Of a DNA stretch of 49,152 nucleotides, positions 34,701-42,418 are shown piece after piece. The DNA lies in the NCBI GenBank assembly GCA_041736255.1, contig JBGSTZ010000022.1, positions 1-49,152 of the forward strand. Reading direction: 5' to 3'. The DNA comes from AVCC01 sp041736255. Its GTDB lineage: Bacteria > Pseudomonadota > Gammaproteobacteria > Burkholderiales > Burkholderiaceae_D. How positions within the stretch are numbered: the first letter of the stretch is position 1; the number at the start of each line of letters is the position of its first letter. A program made the position numbers and the translations under genes. The notes under the pieces are model-generated. The model saw only the letters and a list, made by a program, of their open reading frames with translations. It made no database searches and was not told the DNA's origin.

Positions 34701-35756
34701 AATCTTGCCCAGATTGTGTTCAATACGCGTGACTTCGAGCCAGTCGCCGTTCGGGTCGACCATCCGCCATGAAGCCAGGTTATCCAGCGCCGTGCCCCAC
34801 AACACCGCCTTCTTGCCGCCGGCGTTCATGGCCACATTGCCGCCGATGCAGGATGCTTCGGCTGATGTCGGATCGACCGCGAACACGAAACCGGCTTGCT
34901 CGGCAGCGTCTGAGACGCGCTTGGTGACCACGCCCGCGCCGGAGTAGATGGTGGCGTATTCGCGATCCAAGCCCGGCAGCGTGCGCATTTCAACCGCGCC
35001 CAGTTGCTCCAATTTTTCGGTATTGATGACGGCCGAAAAAGGCGTGAGCGGAATCGCGCCGCCGGTATAACCGGTGCCGCCGCCGCGTGGAATGATGGTC
35101 AGACCGAGCACGATGCACGCTTTGACCAGACCGGCCATTTCGTCTTCGGTGTCGGGAGTCAGCACCACGAATGGATATTCGACGCGCCAGTCGGTGGCGT
35201 CGGTCACATGCGACACGCGCGAGAGGCCGTCGAACTTGATATTGTCTTTTTCGGTATAGCGCCCTAGCTCTTTGGTGGCGCGGCGGCGCAAATCGTAAGT
35301 GCGATGGAAATCTTCGGCAAAATCGGCCACCGCCTGACGCGCCGAGCTCAGCAGCGCCGCCACGCTGGCGCTGCGCGTGACCGCCTCGGCATCCCCAACA
35401 TCGGCCAAGTCAGTGGTGACGCGTCGGCGCTCGACTTCGGCCAGGCGATGATTCAGCGCGTCGATCAGACTCTGGCGCCGCTTCGGATTGTCCAGCATGT
35501 CGTCTTGCAGATACGGATTGCGCTGCACCACCCAAATGTCGCCCAGAACTTCGTACAGCATCCTGGCAGAGCGCCCGGTCTGGCGCGCACCGCGCAGCGT
35601 GTCGAGCAGCTTCCAGGCTTCTGCGCCGAGCAAACGGATGACGATTTCGCGATCCGAAAATGAAGTGTAGTTATACGGAATTTCGCGCAAACGCGTCGGC
35701 GTAGCGCCGACGGGAGCGTCTGAGAGTAATGTTTGGATGTGTGCTGGGGTGTTCAT
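31767..35756 (-). CDS. FAD/Fe-S oxidoreductase, D-lactate/glycolate dehydrogenase-like fusion (DUF3683)
   Basis: A 1,329-residue single-chain enzyme. A DUF3683-type N-terminal domain (about 1-170) is followed by FAD_binding_4 with PRGGGTGYTGGAIPLT near 225-240 and a vanillyl-oxidase-type FAD C-terminal part. Two [4Fe-4S] motifs follow, CLRCGKCKPVC near 860 and CTVCHKCVTPCP near 920. Two CCG domains come last (GYLCCGYPQRGN near 1105, DRCCGESGTLAVSRP near 1235), as in GlcF/LutA. It fuses the functions of GlcD and GlcF, and probably oxidises a 2-hydroxy acid and passes electrons to quinone. ATG 35756 is chosen because the upstream extension begins at CTG. The substrate is unproven. Confidence 0.9.
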   Translation of the reverse strand: MNTPAHIQTLLSDAPVGATPTRLREIPYNYTSFSDREIVIRLLGAEAWKLLDTLRGARQTGRSARMLYEVLGDIWVVQRNPYLQDDMLDNPKRRQSLIDALNHRLAEVERRRVTTDLADVGDAEAVTRSASVAALLSSARQAVADFAEDFHRTYDLRRRATKELGRYTEKDNIKFDGLSRVSHVTDATDWRVEYPFVVLTPDTEDEMAGLVKACIVLGLTIIPRGGGTGYTGGAIPLTPFSAVINTEKLEQLGAVEMRTLPGLDREYATIYSGAGVVTKRVSDAAEQAGFVFAVDPTSAEASCIGGNVAMNAGGKKAVLWGTALDNLASWRMVDPNGDWLEVTRIEHNLGKIHDQPVAKFKLEWSHPGAKGTRSTPFKTEMLEIEGRKFRKEGLGKDVTDKFLSGLPGVQKEGCDGLITSACWILHKMPKFARTVCLEFFGQASDAIPSIVEIKDYLDAETKKGGAVLAGLEHLDERYLRAVGYATKSKRGVLPKMALFGDIVGDDENAVAQAASEVVRIANTRVGEGFVAVSPESRKKFWLDRARTAAISKHTNAFKINEDVVIPLDRMGEYTNGIEHINIELSIRNKLQLIDALRSFFAAGNLPVGKSEDAEGDDIPDAEMLEDRAHQTSELLDLAHARWNYLLENIDKPLAQSRDMLLALGLEKLSTVFAERLATQPDALVFHVLQDRTVRVSWKQEIRAALRLIFSGGAFKLILDECTAIHKKVLRGRVFVALHMHAGDGNVHTNIPVNSDDYQMLQDAHAAVSRIMALARSLNGVISGEHGIGITKIEYLTETEIGAFRDYKQRIDPEGRFNKGKLLAGADLRNAYTPSFGLMGHESLIMQQSDIGAIANSIKDCLRCGKCKPVCATHVPRANLLYSPRNKILATSLLVEAFLYEEQTRRGISIKHWDEFSDVADHCTVCHKCVTPCPVDIDFGDVSMNMRNLLRKMGQKKFNPGTAASMFFLNATDPATINATRTAMIGWGYKAQRLGHDILKKFAKKQTKAPPASVGKPAVKEQVIHFINKKMPGNLPKKTARALLDIEDDKIVPIIRDPQTTTADTEAVFYFPGCGSERLFSQVGLATQAMLWHVGVQTVLPPGYLCCGYPQRGNGEFEKAEKMMTSNRVLFHRMANTLNYLDIKTVIVSCGTCYDQLATYEFDKIFPGCRILDIHEYLMEKNVKLEGVTGTRYMYHEPCHNPMKLQESGKTINALISTVDNVKIEKNDRCCGESGTLAVSRPDIATQVRFRKEEEMIKGADKLRADGFTGEVKILTSCPSCLQGLLRYNDDSDTDADYIVIELAKHLLGQNWMPEYVARANAGGIERVLV

Positions 35757-36145
35757 AGCGAGGGATTTTGGACTGACACTAAAAAAGCATTTTAGCGTAT
35801 CGCGCTGCAGCACGTAGCAACAGCCTTATGTTTCATACGCCTTAGAGTGCTTGACACACCATACGCAATCACCCTATTTAAGTGCCCCCCTTTGCGGTCG
35901 CCAATGTCATTGCATAGTCCGCATGAGCTTACTTGTAGGTGCGAATTTATTCGCATTAGCACGCATGAGATCGTTAAAAATGCGAATAAATTCGCACCCA
36001 CAACGCTGCTGTATCAACGTGAAAAAGTCATGATTTTGAACAGAGTATCTACGATGCTAAAAATTTATTATAAGGAGTATGCTTAAAAAAAAGGTATCGC
36101 CGTATATATTATATGCGTAGTAACTTTATACATAGTTACGTATGA
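35757..36145. other. Intergenic region with a 19-bp inverted repeat
   Basis: No gene is supported. It contains the REP-like pair at 35938-35956 and 35980-35998 and a weak hairpin near 36118-36140 just past the membrane-protein gene. Confidence 0.5.
35938..35998. repeat. REP-like inverted repeat, 19+19 bp
   Basis: GGTGCGAATTTATTCGCAT is answered by its perfect complement at 35980-35998, with a 23-nt loop. Each arm is itself nearly palindromic. It is typical of an extragenic repeat family. Confidence 0.75.
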
Positions 36146-36637
36146 TTAGCCAAGCCAACCGGCGACTTGTCGCCACACGCCGTTCGGCACACTGAGCAGC
36201 AGCCAGGTTACCGTGATGTAGCGGCAGAATTTACCTATCGCCATATATGCAACGCACGGCCAGAATGGCAAGTGCAGCCAGCCTCCCAAGGTGCAAATCG
36301 GGTCGCCGACGCCGGGCAGCCAGGCCAGCAGCATGGTTTTTGCACCATAGCGGCCCAACCAGCGAAACCAGCGGCTTTCGCGCTCTTTCGCAAATGCAGT
36401 CTTGGCGCCGTAGCCGATCCCGTAATTGACCACGCCACCCAGTGTATTGCCGGCAGTGGCGACCAGGATGACTTGCCAGTACAGTGCGGGGTCGGCCTTG
36501 ATTACCGCAAACACTAATGGTTCCGAGCCCATCGGCAACCAGGTCGCAGCGACAAAAGCGACCATAAAAACCGAAGTCAGCCCGACTTCTGGCAATGCCA
36601 GTACGTTTAATAGCCACGCGATTGCAGATTCGATCAT
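36146..36637 (-). CDS. DedA/YqaA-family membrane protein
   Basis: A 163-residue, multi-helix inner-membrane protein of the YqaA branch of the VTT/DedA superfamily. It has LPMGSEPLVFAVI, the conserved GNTLGGVVNYGIGYGA segment, and RWFRWLGRYGAKTMLLAWLPGVGDPI. DedA-like proteins are thought to flip phospholipids or undecaprenyl phosphate (family knowledge). The start is ATG 36637 rather than upstream 36691, because MIESAIAWL begins the first helix. It is divergent from ilvA. Confidence 0.88.
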   Translation of the reverse strand: MIESAIAWLLNVLALPEVGLTSVFMVAFVAATWLPMGSEPLVFAVIKADPALYWQVILVATAGNTLGGVVNYGIGYGAKTAFAKERESRWFRWLGRYGAKTMLLAWLPGVGDPICTLGGWLHLPFWPCVAYMAIGKFCRYITVTWLLLSVPNGVWRQVAGWLG

Positions 36638-36837
36638 GGAAGACTTTGGACAGTCACAAAAAAAACGTCCATTATAATAAGCGACCAGCAATGACCATTT
36701 GGCATTTTTACATCCGCGTCATGGCTTGGCGCCTATCCGCGCTGATCCCGACTGCGCACCAGGCCGTGCAACAGCCCTGTTCGATCCGGATTGCGAACCG
36801 GATGATGCCACACCCAAATCGACACAACCCAAAGATT

Positions 36838-38373
36838 ATGAATACCGATTATCTGAAGAAGATCCTGACTGCCCGCGTCTATGACGTCGCCTTTGAAACC
36901 CCTCTGGAATTCGCGCCTACACTGTCTGCGCGCATGGGCAACAAACTTTATTTCAAGCGCGAAGACATGCAAAGCGTGTTCAGCTTCAAGCTGCGCGGCG
37001 CCTACAACAAAATGGCGCACTTAACACCGGAACAATTGAAACATGGCGTAATTTGCGCCTCGGCCGGCAACCATGCGCAAGGCGTTGCCCTGTCGGCAGC
37101 CAAGCTCGGCTGCAAAGCGATGATCGTGATGCCGACCACCACGCCACCGGTAAAGGTCGACGCAGTCAAGGCGCACGGCGGCGCACTGGTTGAAACCGTG
37201 TTGTTCGGCGATTCTTTCACCGACGCCTATGCGCACGCGTTGATGCTGCAAAAAAAGCACAAACTGACCTTCATCCACCCGTTTGACGATCCGTATGTGA
37301 TCGCCGGCGCTGGCACCATCGGGATGGAAATCCTACGCCAGCATTCCGGCCCGATCCACGCCATTTTCGTTGCCATCGGCGGCGGCGGCCTGATCGCCGG
37401 CGTGGCTGCGTATGTCAAGCAGGTGCGGCCCGATATCAAAATTATCGGTGTTCAAACGGTGGACTCCGACGCCATGGCGCGCAGTCTGAAAGCGGGCAAA
37501 CGCGTCACGCTTCCCGATGTCGGTCTCTTTTCCGACGGCACCGCGGTCAAGCTAGTCGGCGAAGAAACTTTCCGCCTGGCCCAGCAATATGTGGACGAAG
37601 TGATCCTGGTCGACACCGACGCCATTTGCGCGGCGATCAAGGATGTATTTACCGATACCCGCAGCATTCTGGAACCGGCCGGCGCATTGGCAGTAGCCGG
37701 CGCAAAAGCCTACATCGCACGCGCCAAAGCGGACAAAAAGCCGCTCAAAAACGAAACGCTGGTGACCATCGCCTGCGGGGCCAACATGAATTTCGACCGC
37801 TTGCGCTTTGTCGCCGAGCAAGCCGAAGTCGGCGAAGCGCGCGAAGCATTATTCGCCGTTACCATGCCGGAAGAGCGCGGCAGCTTCAAGCGTTTCTGCG
37901 CGCTGATCGGGGAACGCAATGTAACCGAATTCAACTACCGTATCAGCGGCGAAAAAGAAGCGCACATCTTTGTTGGGATTCAAGTTGCGAATCGTGATGA
38001 AGCCAGTAAAATCGCCAAAAAATTCGAGAAAAATGATTTCAAGACGCTCGATTTGACCGATGACGAACTTGGAAAACTGCATATTCGCCACCTGGTCGGC
38101 GGCAAAAGCGCGCTGGCGCAAGACGAATTACTATATCGTTTTGAATTCCCCGAACGCCCCGGCGCACTCGGACGCTTCCTGTCCAGCATGGCGCCGAACT
38201 GGAACATCAGCCTGTTCCACTACCGCAACCACGGTGCCGACTACGGCCGCATCCTGATCGGCTTGCAAGTGCCGAAGAAGGAAATGAAGGACTTCCGCGC
38301 GTTCCTGAACACGGTCGGCTACCGCCATTGGGACGAAAGCGAAAATCCAGTTTATAAGCTGTTTTTAGGATAA
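36838..38373 (+). CDS. ilvA: Threonine ammonia-lyase, biosynthetic
   Basis: A 511-residue PLP enzyme converting threonine to 2-oxobutanoate, the first step to isoleucine. The PLP lysine is K51 in FSFKLRGAYNK. The phosphate-binding glycine loop is GGGGLIAG near 182, and SAGNHAQG lies near 79. Two C-terminal ACT-like regulatory domains (VTMPEERGSFKRF and FEFPERPGALGRF) give isoleucine/valine control, as expected of the biosynthetic long form. The frame is open from 36595, but ATG 36838 fits the family start (MNTDYLKKIL). queF follows after 18 bp, so they probably share a transcript. Confidence 0.96.
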   Translation: MNTDYLKKILTARVYDVAFETPLEFAPTLSARMGNKLYFKREDMQSVFSFKLRGAYNKMAHLTPEQLKHGVICASAGNHAQGVALSAAKLGCKAMIVMPTTTPPVKVDAVKAHGGALVETVLFGDSFTDAYAHALMLQKKHKLTFIHPFDDPYVIAGAGTIGMEILRQHSGPIHAIFVAIGGGGLIAGVAAYVKQVRPDIKIIGVQTVDSDAMARSLKAGKRVTLPDVGLFSDGTAVKLVGEETFRLAQQYVDEVILVDTDAICAAIKDVFTDTRSILEPAGALAVAGAKAYIARAKADKKPLKNETLVTIACGANMNFDRLRFVAEQAEVGEAREALFAVTMPEERGSFKRFCALIGERNVTEFNYRISGEKEAHIFVGIQVANRDEASKIAKKFEKNDFKTLDLTDDELGKLHIRHLVGGKSALAQDELLYRFEFPERPGALGRFLSSMAPNWNISLFHYRNHGADYGRILIGLQVPKKEMKDFRAFLNTVGYRHWDESENPVYKLFLG

Positions 38374-38391
38374 CTTTTAGGAAAAGCACCG

Positions 38392-39240
38392 ATGCTTACG
38401 CCCTCCACGCCGGACCAGTCGCCGCTCGGCAAGACCGCCAGTTACCAGACCGAATACGCGCCGGCACTGCTGTTTTCCATCGCCCGTCAGGGCAAAAGGG
38501 ATGAATTGGGGCTGGGATTGGCCACCCTGCCCTTTTTCGGCTTCGATATCTGGAATGCTTATGAACTGTCGTGGCTGAATCTGCTCGGCAAACCGCAAGT
38601 GGCGATTGCCACCATCACGGTACCGGCCGATTCGCCCAACATCATCGAATCCAAATCTTTCAAGCTGTATCTAAATTCTTTCAACCAGACGCGGCTGGCC
38701 AGCACGGATGCATTACTGGAATTACTGCGAACCGACTTATCTGCAGGGTTCGGCGCGCCAGTGCAGGTTGCTTTGACCCTGCCGGAATCTTTCAGGTCGC
38801 TGAAGTTCGGCGAACTGGAAGGCCAGTTACTGGACCGGCTGGATATTGAAGTTGAAGTCAGCGATTACACGCCCAATCCGGCACTGCTCAAAACCATGCC
38901 GGACACCGTGCCGGTAGAACAAACGCTGGTGTCACACCTGCTGAAATCGAACTGTTTGGTGACCGGCCAACCGGACTGGGCCAGCGTACAGATACGCTAT
39001 AGCGGCGCGCCGATTGATGAAGAAGGTTTGCTGCGGTATTTAATCGGATTTCGTAATCACAACGAATTCCATGAGCAATGTGTGGAACGGATTTTTATTG
39101 ACATTTTGCGCCAATGCAAACCGCAAAAACTGGCCGTGTATGCGCGTTACACGCGCCGCGGCGGGCTCGACATCAATCCCTGGCGCAGCAATTTCAGCGC
39201 CGGCAAACAAGCATTAAACCTGCGCAATGCCCGTCAGTGA
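38392..39240 (+). CDS. queF: NADPH-dependent 7-cyano-7-deazaguanine reductase
   Basis: A 282-residue type II (two-fold duplicated) QueF reducing preQ0 to preQ1 in queuosine biosynthesis. The N-terminal half has the NADPH motif ESKSFKLYLNSFNQTR. The C-terminal half has the nucleophile C188 (LKSNCLVTG) and proton donor D195 (QPDWA), equivalent to Cys190/Asp197 of E. coli, plus FRNHNEFHEQCVERIF. The length is typical. It is located directly behind ilvA. Confidence 0.97.
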   Translation: MLTPSTPDQSPLGKTASYQTEYAPALLFSIARQGKRDELGLGLATLPFFGFDIWNAYELSWLNLLGKPQVAIATITVPADSPNIIESKSFKLYLNSFNQTRLASTDALLELLRTDLSAGFGAPVQVALTLPESFRSLKFGELEGQLLDRLDIEVEVSDYTPNPALLKTMPDTVPVEQTLVSHLLKSNCLVTGQPDWASVQIRYSGAPIDEEGLLRYLIGFRNHNEFHEQCVERIFIDILRQCKPQKLAVYARYTRRGGLDINPWRSNFSAGKQALNLRNARQ

Positions 39241-39626
39241 ACACAGCATTCATGATTAACGTTCTAATTAACTGACTGACGTTACGCACAAAAAATTCGG
39301 TCCACGAAAGACACGAAAAAGCACGAAAAAATGCATAACATCAGAATCGTAGGTTAGTGCTGAATGTAGTGAAGCCCAACATTTATAGTCGGTTGTCTCT
39401 ACCAAATGTTGGGCTGATAAAGCTTTAGCCCAACCTACCAAAACTGAAACCGCGCCGCTATCTGTTCTTTTTTCGCGTCTTTCGTGGACAATGCTTTTCG
39501 TTTTTTGTAGACATATACCCAACATCAGTAACAACTATCTGTTGCACATCATTACGCAAGCAACAAAGAAGTTTATAATCTGCGTCACATGGACCCATTG
39601 TGCGCCGCACCATTACTATTTGCATC
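39241..39626. other. Intergenic region filled by a nested repeat element
   Basis: Occupied largely by the MITE-like element at 39277-39527. The remainder upstream of ptsN has no clear promoter motif. Confidence 0.5.
39277..39527. repeat. MITE-like inverted-repeat element, copy 2, with nested repeat
   Basis: It starts TGACGTTACGCA (39277-39288, 11 of 12 with the transposon end at 49018) and ends in a decayed AACATCA (39521-39527). The inner arms GGTCCACGAAAGACACGAAA (from 39299) and TTTCGCGTCTTTCGTGGAC (to 39489) are inverted. Between them sits another inverted pair, GTAGGTTAGTGCTGAATG...GCCCAACATTT and AAATGTTGGGCT...AGCCCAACCTAC (about 39350-39438), suggesting one repeat inserted in another. 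Confidence 0.65.
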
Positions 39627-40109
39627 ATGACAAATCTCGCCAAAATATTGCAACCCAACAATGTCGTACTCGACCTTGAAGTCTCCAGCAAGAAAAGGGC
39701 TTTCGAGCAAGCCGGCCTGATTTTTGAAAACAATTGTGGTATCGCGCGCTCTAATGTGTCCGACAACCTGTTCGCACGGGAGAGGCTGGGTTCAACCGGT
39801 CTCGGGCATGGTGTGGCGGTACCACACGGCCGCATCAAGGGCTTGAAAGCGCCGCTGGCCGCATTTGTGCGCCTGGCCGAGCCCATTCCTTTCGAGTCGC
39901 CCGATGGACAACCGGTTAAATTGCTGATTTTTCTGCTGATTCCGGATCATGTCACGCAGCAGCATCTGGAAATCCTGTCGGAAATTGCGGAAATGTTTTC
40001 CGATGATGTGATTCGTGCAGCGCTTATCGCTGACCCTGACATGGCGTCCGTGCACCAGCGCATCGTCTCCTGGGAGCCACAACAGCAAAAAATTGCCGCT
40101 AGCCGTTAG
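39627..40109 (+). CDS. ptsN: PTS IIA-like nitrogen regulatory protein
   Basis: A 160-residue EIIA(Ntr) of the nitrogen PTS. The phosphorylated histidine is H67 in VAVPHGRI. Flanking motifs SSKKRAFEQAGLIFEN and PVKLLIFLLIPD fit the family. It takes phosphate from NPr and regulates potassium uptake and other targets by its phosphorylation state. ATG 39627 is taken; GTG 39600 would add nine residues. It precedes hprK and rapZ, the usual betaproteobacterial order. No HPr or EI gene lies in the window. Confidence 0.94.
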   Translation: MTNLAKILQPNNVVLDLEVSSKKRAFEQAGLIFENNCGIARSNVSDNLFARERLGSTGLGHGVAVPHGRIKGLKAPLAAFVRLAEPIPFESPDGQPVKLLIFLLIPDHVTQQHLEILSEIAEMFSDDVIRAALIADPDMASVHQRIVSWEPQQQKIAASR

Positions 40110-40190
40110 CGCCTGGGCGCTGACGCTTTCTGCGCGTTCTTACTGCTCGTTGCCACCCACCCTTTTCCAAGCCAGCAACCATATCCAACC

Positions 40191-41129
40191 ATGCCACCAA
40201 CCACGCCGCTCACTATCCAGCAACTGTTTGACGACAACCGCGAAGCATTGGATCTAGGGTGGTTTGCCGGCTTCTCCGGCAGTGAACGACTGATATCCGG
40301 CGATGCTGCATCGGCGGCTGACCAGGTCGGCCATCTGAACCTGATTCATCCGGGACGGATTCAAGTATTCGGGCATCAGGAAATCGAGTATTACCAAAAT
40401 CTCAGGGCACAGTCGCGCGATTATCAAACCCACGAACTGATGGCGGGCGAGCCGCCGGCGCTGATCATTGCGCAGGGGCTGGCAACACCAATCGATATCA
40501 TGACGGGTTGCGATGAGAAAAATATCCCTTTATTTTCCACGCCATTACCCGCCGCCCAAGTCATCGACTATCTGCGGGTCTATTTATCCAAGAAACTCGC
40601 GCAACACACCACGATGCACGGCGTATTCATGGATGTGCTGGGAGTCGGCGTGCTCATTACCGGCGAATCCGGGCTCGGCAAAAGTGAGTTGGGACTGGAA
40701 CTGATCTCGCGCAGCCACGGCTTGGTAGCGGACGACGCAGTCGAATTTTCGCGCATCGCGCCCAACATGGTTGAGGGCCGTTGCCCCAAACTGCTGCAAA
40801 ACCTGCTGGAAGTGCGCGGTCTGGGCTTGCTGGACATCAAGACAATTTTTGGTGAGACTGCGGTACGCCGCAAGATGCGGCTCAAACTGATTGTGCACCT
40901 GGTGCGTCGCGGGGTACTGGAAGATCATATGGACCGGCTGCCGTTCGAATCGCAAACCGAAGATGTGCTGGGGCTGCCGATACGTAAGGTGATCATTCCG
41001 GTAGCCGCAGGTCGCAACATCGCAGTCTTGCTGGAAGCGGCCGTTCGCAACACCATCCTGCAATTGCGCGGCATCGATACCCTGGAACAATTCATGGAGC
41101 GGCAACGCAAGGCAATGAGCGAAGATTGA
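40191..41129 (+). CDS. hprK: HPr kinase/phosphorylase
   Basis: A 312-residue bifunctional enzyme phosphorylating or dephosphorylating HPr on serine. The Walker A loop GESGLGKS starts near residue 158, followed by LVADDAVEF and the HprK signature LEVRGLGLLDIKTIFG. The C-terminal helix IRKVIIPVAAGRNIAVLLEAA is conserved. In proteobacteria lacking carbon PTS uptake it links nitrogen-PTS components to regulation. It lies 81 bp after ptsN and 62 bp before rapZ. Confidence 0.96.
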   Translation: MPPTTPLTIQQLFDDNREALDLGWFAGFSGSERLISGDAASAADQVGHLNLIHPGRIQVFGHQEIEYYQNLRAQSRDYQTHELMAGEPPALIIAQGLATPIDIMTGCDEKNIPLFSTPLPAAQVIDYLRVYLSKKLAQHTTMHGVFMDVLGVGVLITGESGLGKSELGLELISRSHGLVADDAVEFSRIAPNMVEGRCPKLLQNLLEVRGLGLLDIKTIFGETAVRRKMRLKLIVHLVRRGVLEDHMDRLPFESQTEDVLGLPIRKVIIPVAAGRNIAVLLEAAVRNTILQLRGIDTLEQFMERQRKAMSED

Positions 41130-41191
41130 CGTTATGATGGAAAAGCCAAACGCTTTCCCACTTTTTTTCTTCCTCAATAAAATCATAATTC

Positions 41192-42079
41192 ATGCAGATT
41201 ATTCTTATTACCGGCATTTCCGGCTCTGGCAAATCGGTCGCTTTGCATGCGCTCGAAGACGCCGGCGTGTATTGCGTCGACAACTTGCCGCCGACTTTGT
41301 TGCAGGCACTGATCACCACGCTTCTGGCAGAGGGCGTCGATACTGCAGCGATTGCCATTGATGCACGCAGCGCCAAGTCTTTCGCTGCACTGCCGGCCGA
41401 CATCGCGCACCTGAAAAACGCAGGTCATGACGTCAAGGTGTTGTTCTTGACGGCCAAAATCGAATCGCTGATCACGCGCTTTTCCGAGACACGCCGCAGC
41501 CACCCGCTATCGCACCGCGCCGATTATGGGCAAGGCGAGCAACAACACCGCACGCTGGAAGAATGTATTCGGGAAGAGTGTGAGACTTTGGTAGCCTTCG
41601 AAGGATACAGTCAGGTCATCGACACTTCCGGCATGAGCGTGGGCAAACTGCGCTCGTGGATTTCAGAACTGGTCGACATCAAGGGCTCGCAGCTGACGCT
41701 ACTGTTCGAATCGTTTGCCTTCAAATTCGGCGTGCCGCTGGATGCTGACCTGGTCTTTGACGTGCGCACTTTGCCGAATCCGTTTTACGACGTCAACCTG
41801 CGCCCGCTGACGGGCCGGGATGCGCCGGTCATTGCCTTCCTGGACGCGGAACCGGACGCGGCCGACCTGTTCAACGATATTCGCAATTTTGTCGAAAAAT
41901 GGCTGCCGGCTTTCAAAAGAAATAACCGCAGCTATTTGACCGTAGCCATCGGCTGCACCGGCGGCCAGCATCGATCGGTGTATATCGCGGAACAACTGGC
42001 ACGCTATTTTCATGATGCGGAGCATGTTGTGCTACGCCACCGTGAAATTGGTTCACAACCGAAAAAATTGGCAGTATAG
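41192..42079 (+). CDS. rapZ: RNase adapter / nucleotide-binding protein RapZ
   Basis: A 295-residue P-loop protein (YvcJ/RapZ family). Walker A GISGSGKS is at residues 8-15, followed by YCVDNLPPTLL and Walker-B-like VLFLTAKIESLITRFSETRRSHPL. The C-terminal domain has DVRTLPNPFY, LTVAIGCTGGQHRSVYIAE and HREIG, which in E. coli bind small RNA and glucosamine-6-phosphate. It is the third gene of the ptsN-hprK-rapZ cluster. Confidence 0.95.
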   Translation: MQIILITGISGSGKSVALHALEDAGVYCVDNLPPTLLQALITTLLAEGVDTAAIAIDARSAKSFAALPADIAHLKNAGHDVKVLFLTAKIESLITRFSETRRSHPLSHRADYGQGEQQHRTLEECIREECETLVAFEGYSQVIDTSGMSVGKLRSWISELVDIKGSQLTLLFESFAFKFGVPLDADLVFDVRTLPNPFYDVNLRPLTGRDAPVIAFLDAEPDAADLFNDIRNFVEKWLPAFKRNNRSYLTVAIGCTGGQHRSVYIAEQLARYFHDAEHVVLRHREIGSQPKKLAV

Positions 42080-42418
42080 AAAAAAACACGGATTTTTCGC
42101 ATATTTAATATGCGCTATCTTAAAATACAGTGCATCGTATATTTAAATAGTAATTATTCAGCCCGCTATGAATGTCTCCCTCGCCCGCTTGCGGGAGAGC
42201 ATACAAGGGCCGGGGAGAGGGTGCCCGCAATATGCAAAATGTCAAAACAAGGCGCAACCTTGATTGCATTGCCATTAATGCGGTCGGAACATTTGCTGAA
42301 TCCCTCTCCCGCGGCCCCTCTCCCACAAGTGTGAGAGGGGAGCACTGCGCTCTCGCGGTTTATAGTCGCAGCTTCTTGTGTAGTTACCTATGTCGACAAG
42401 TGGGAGAGGTGACCAATC
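42080..42418. repeat. Intergenic region with CCCTCTCCC-type hairpin repeats
   Basis: Convergent gap between rapZ and the tolC-like gene, with no gene. It holds a hairpin around CCCTCGCCCGCTTGCGGGAGAG (about 42177-42198), then GCCGGGGAGAGGG (42209-42221) matched in inverse by CCCTCTCCCGCGGC (42302-42315). A third hairpin is CCCCTCTCCCACAAGTGTGAGAGGGG (about 42315-42340). They are the same repeat type as at 23.0 kb. Confidence 0.6.

Noticed and set aside
42177..42340. Possible CRISPR-like array
   Set aside because: The repeats are inverted hairpins of unequal spacing, not regularly spaced direct repeats.
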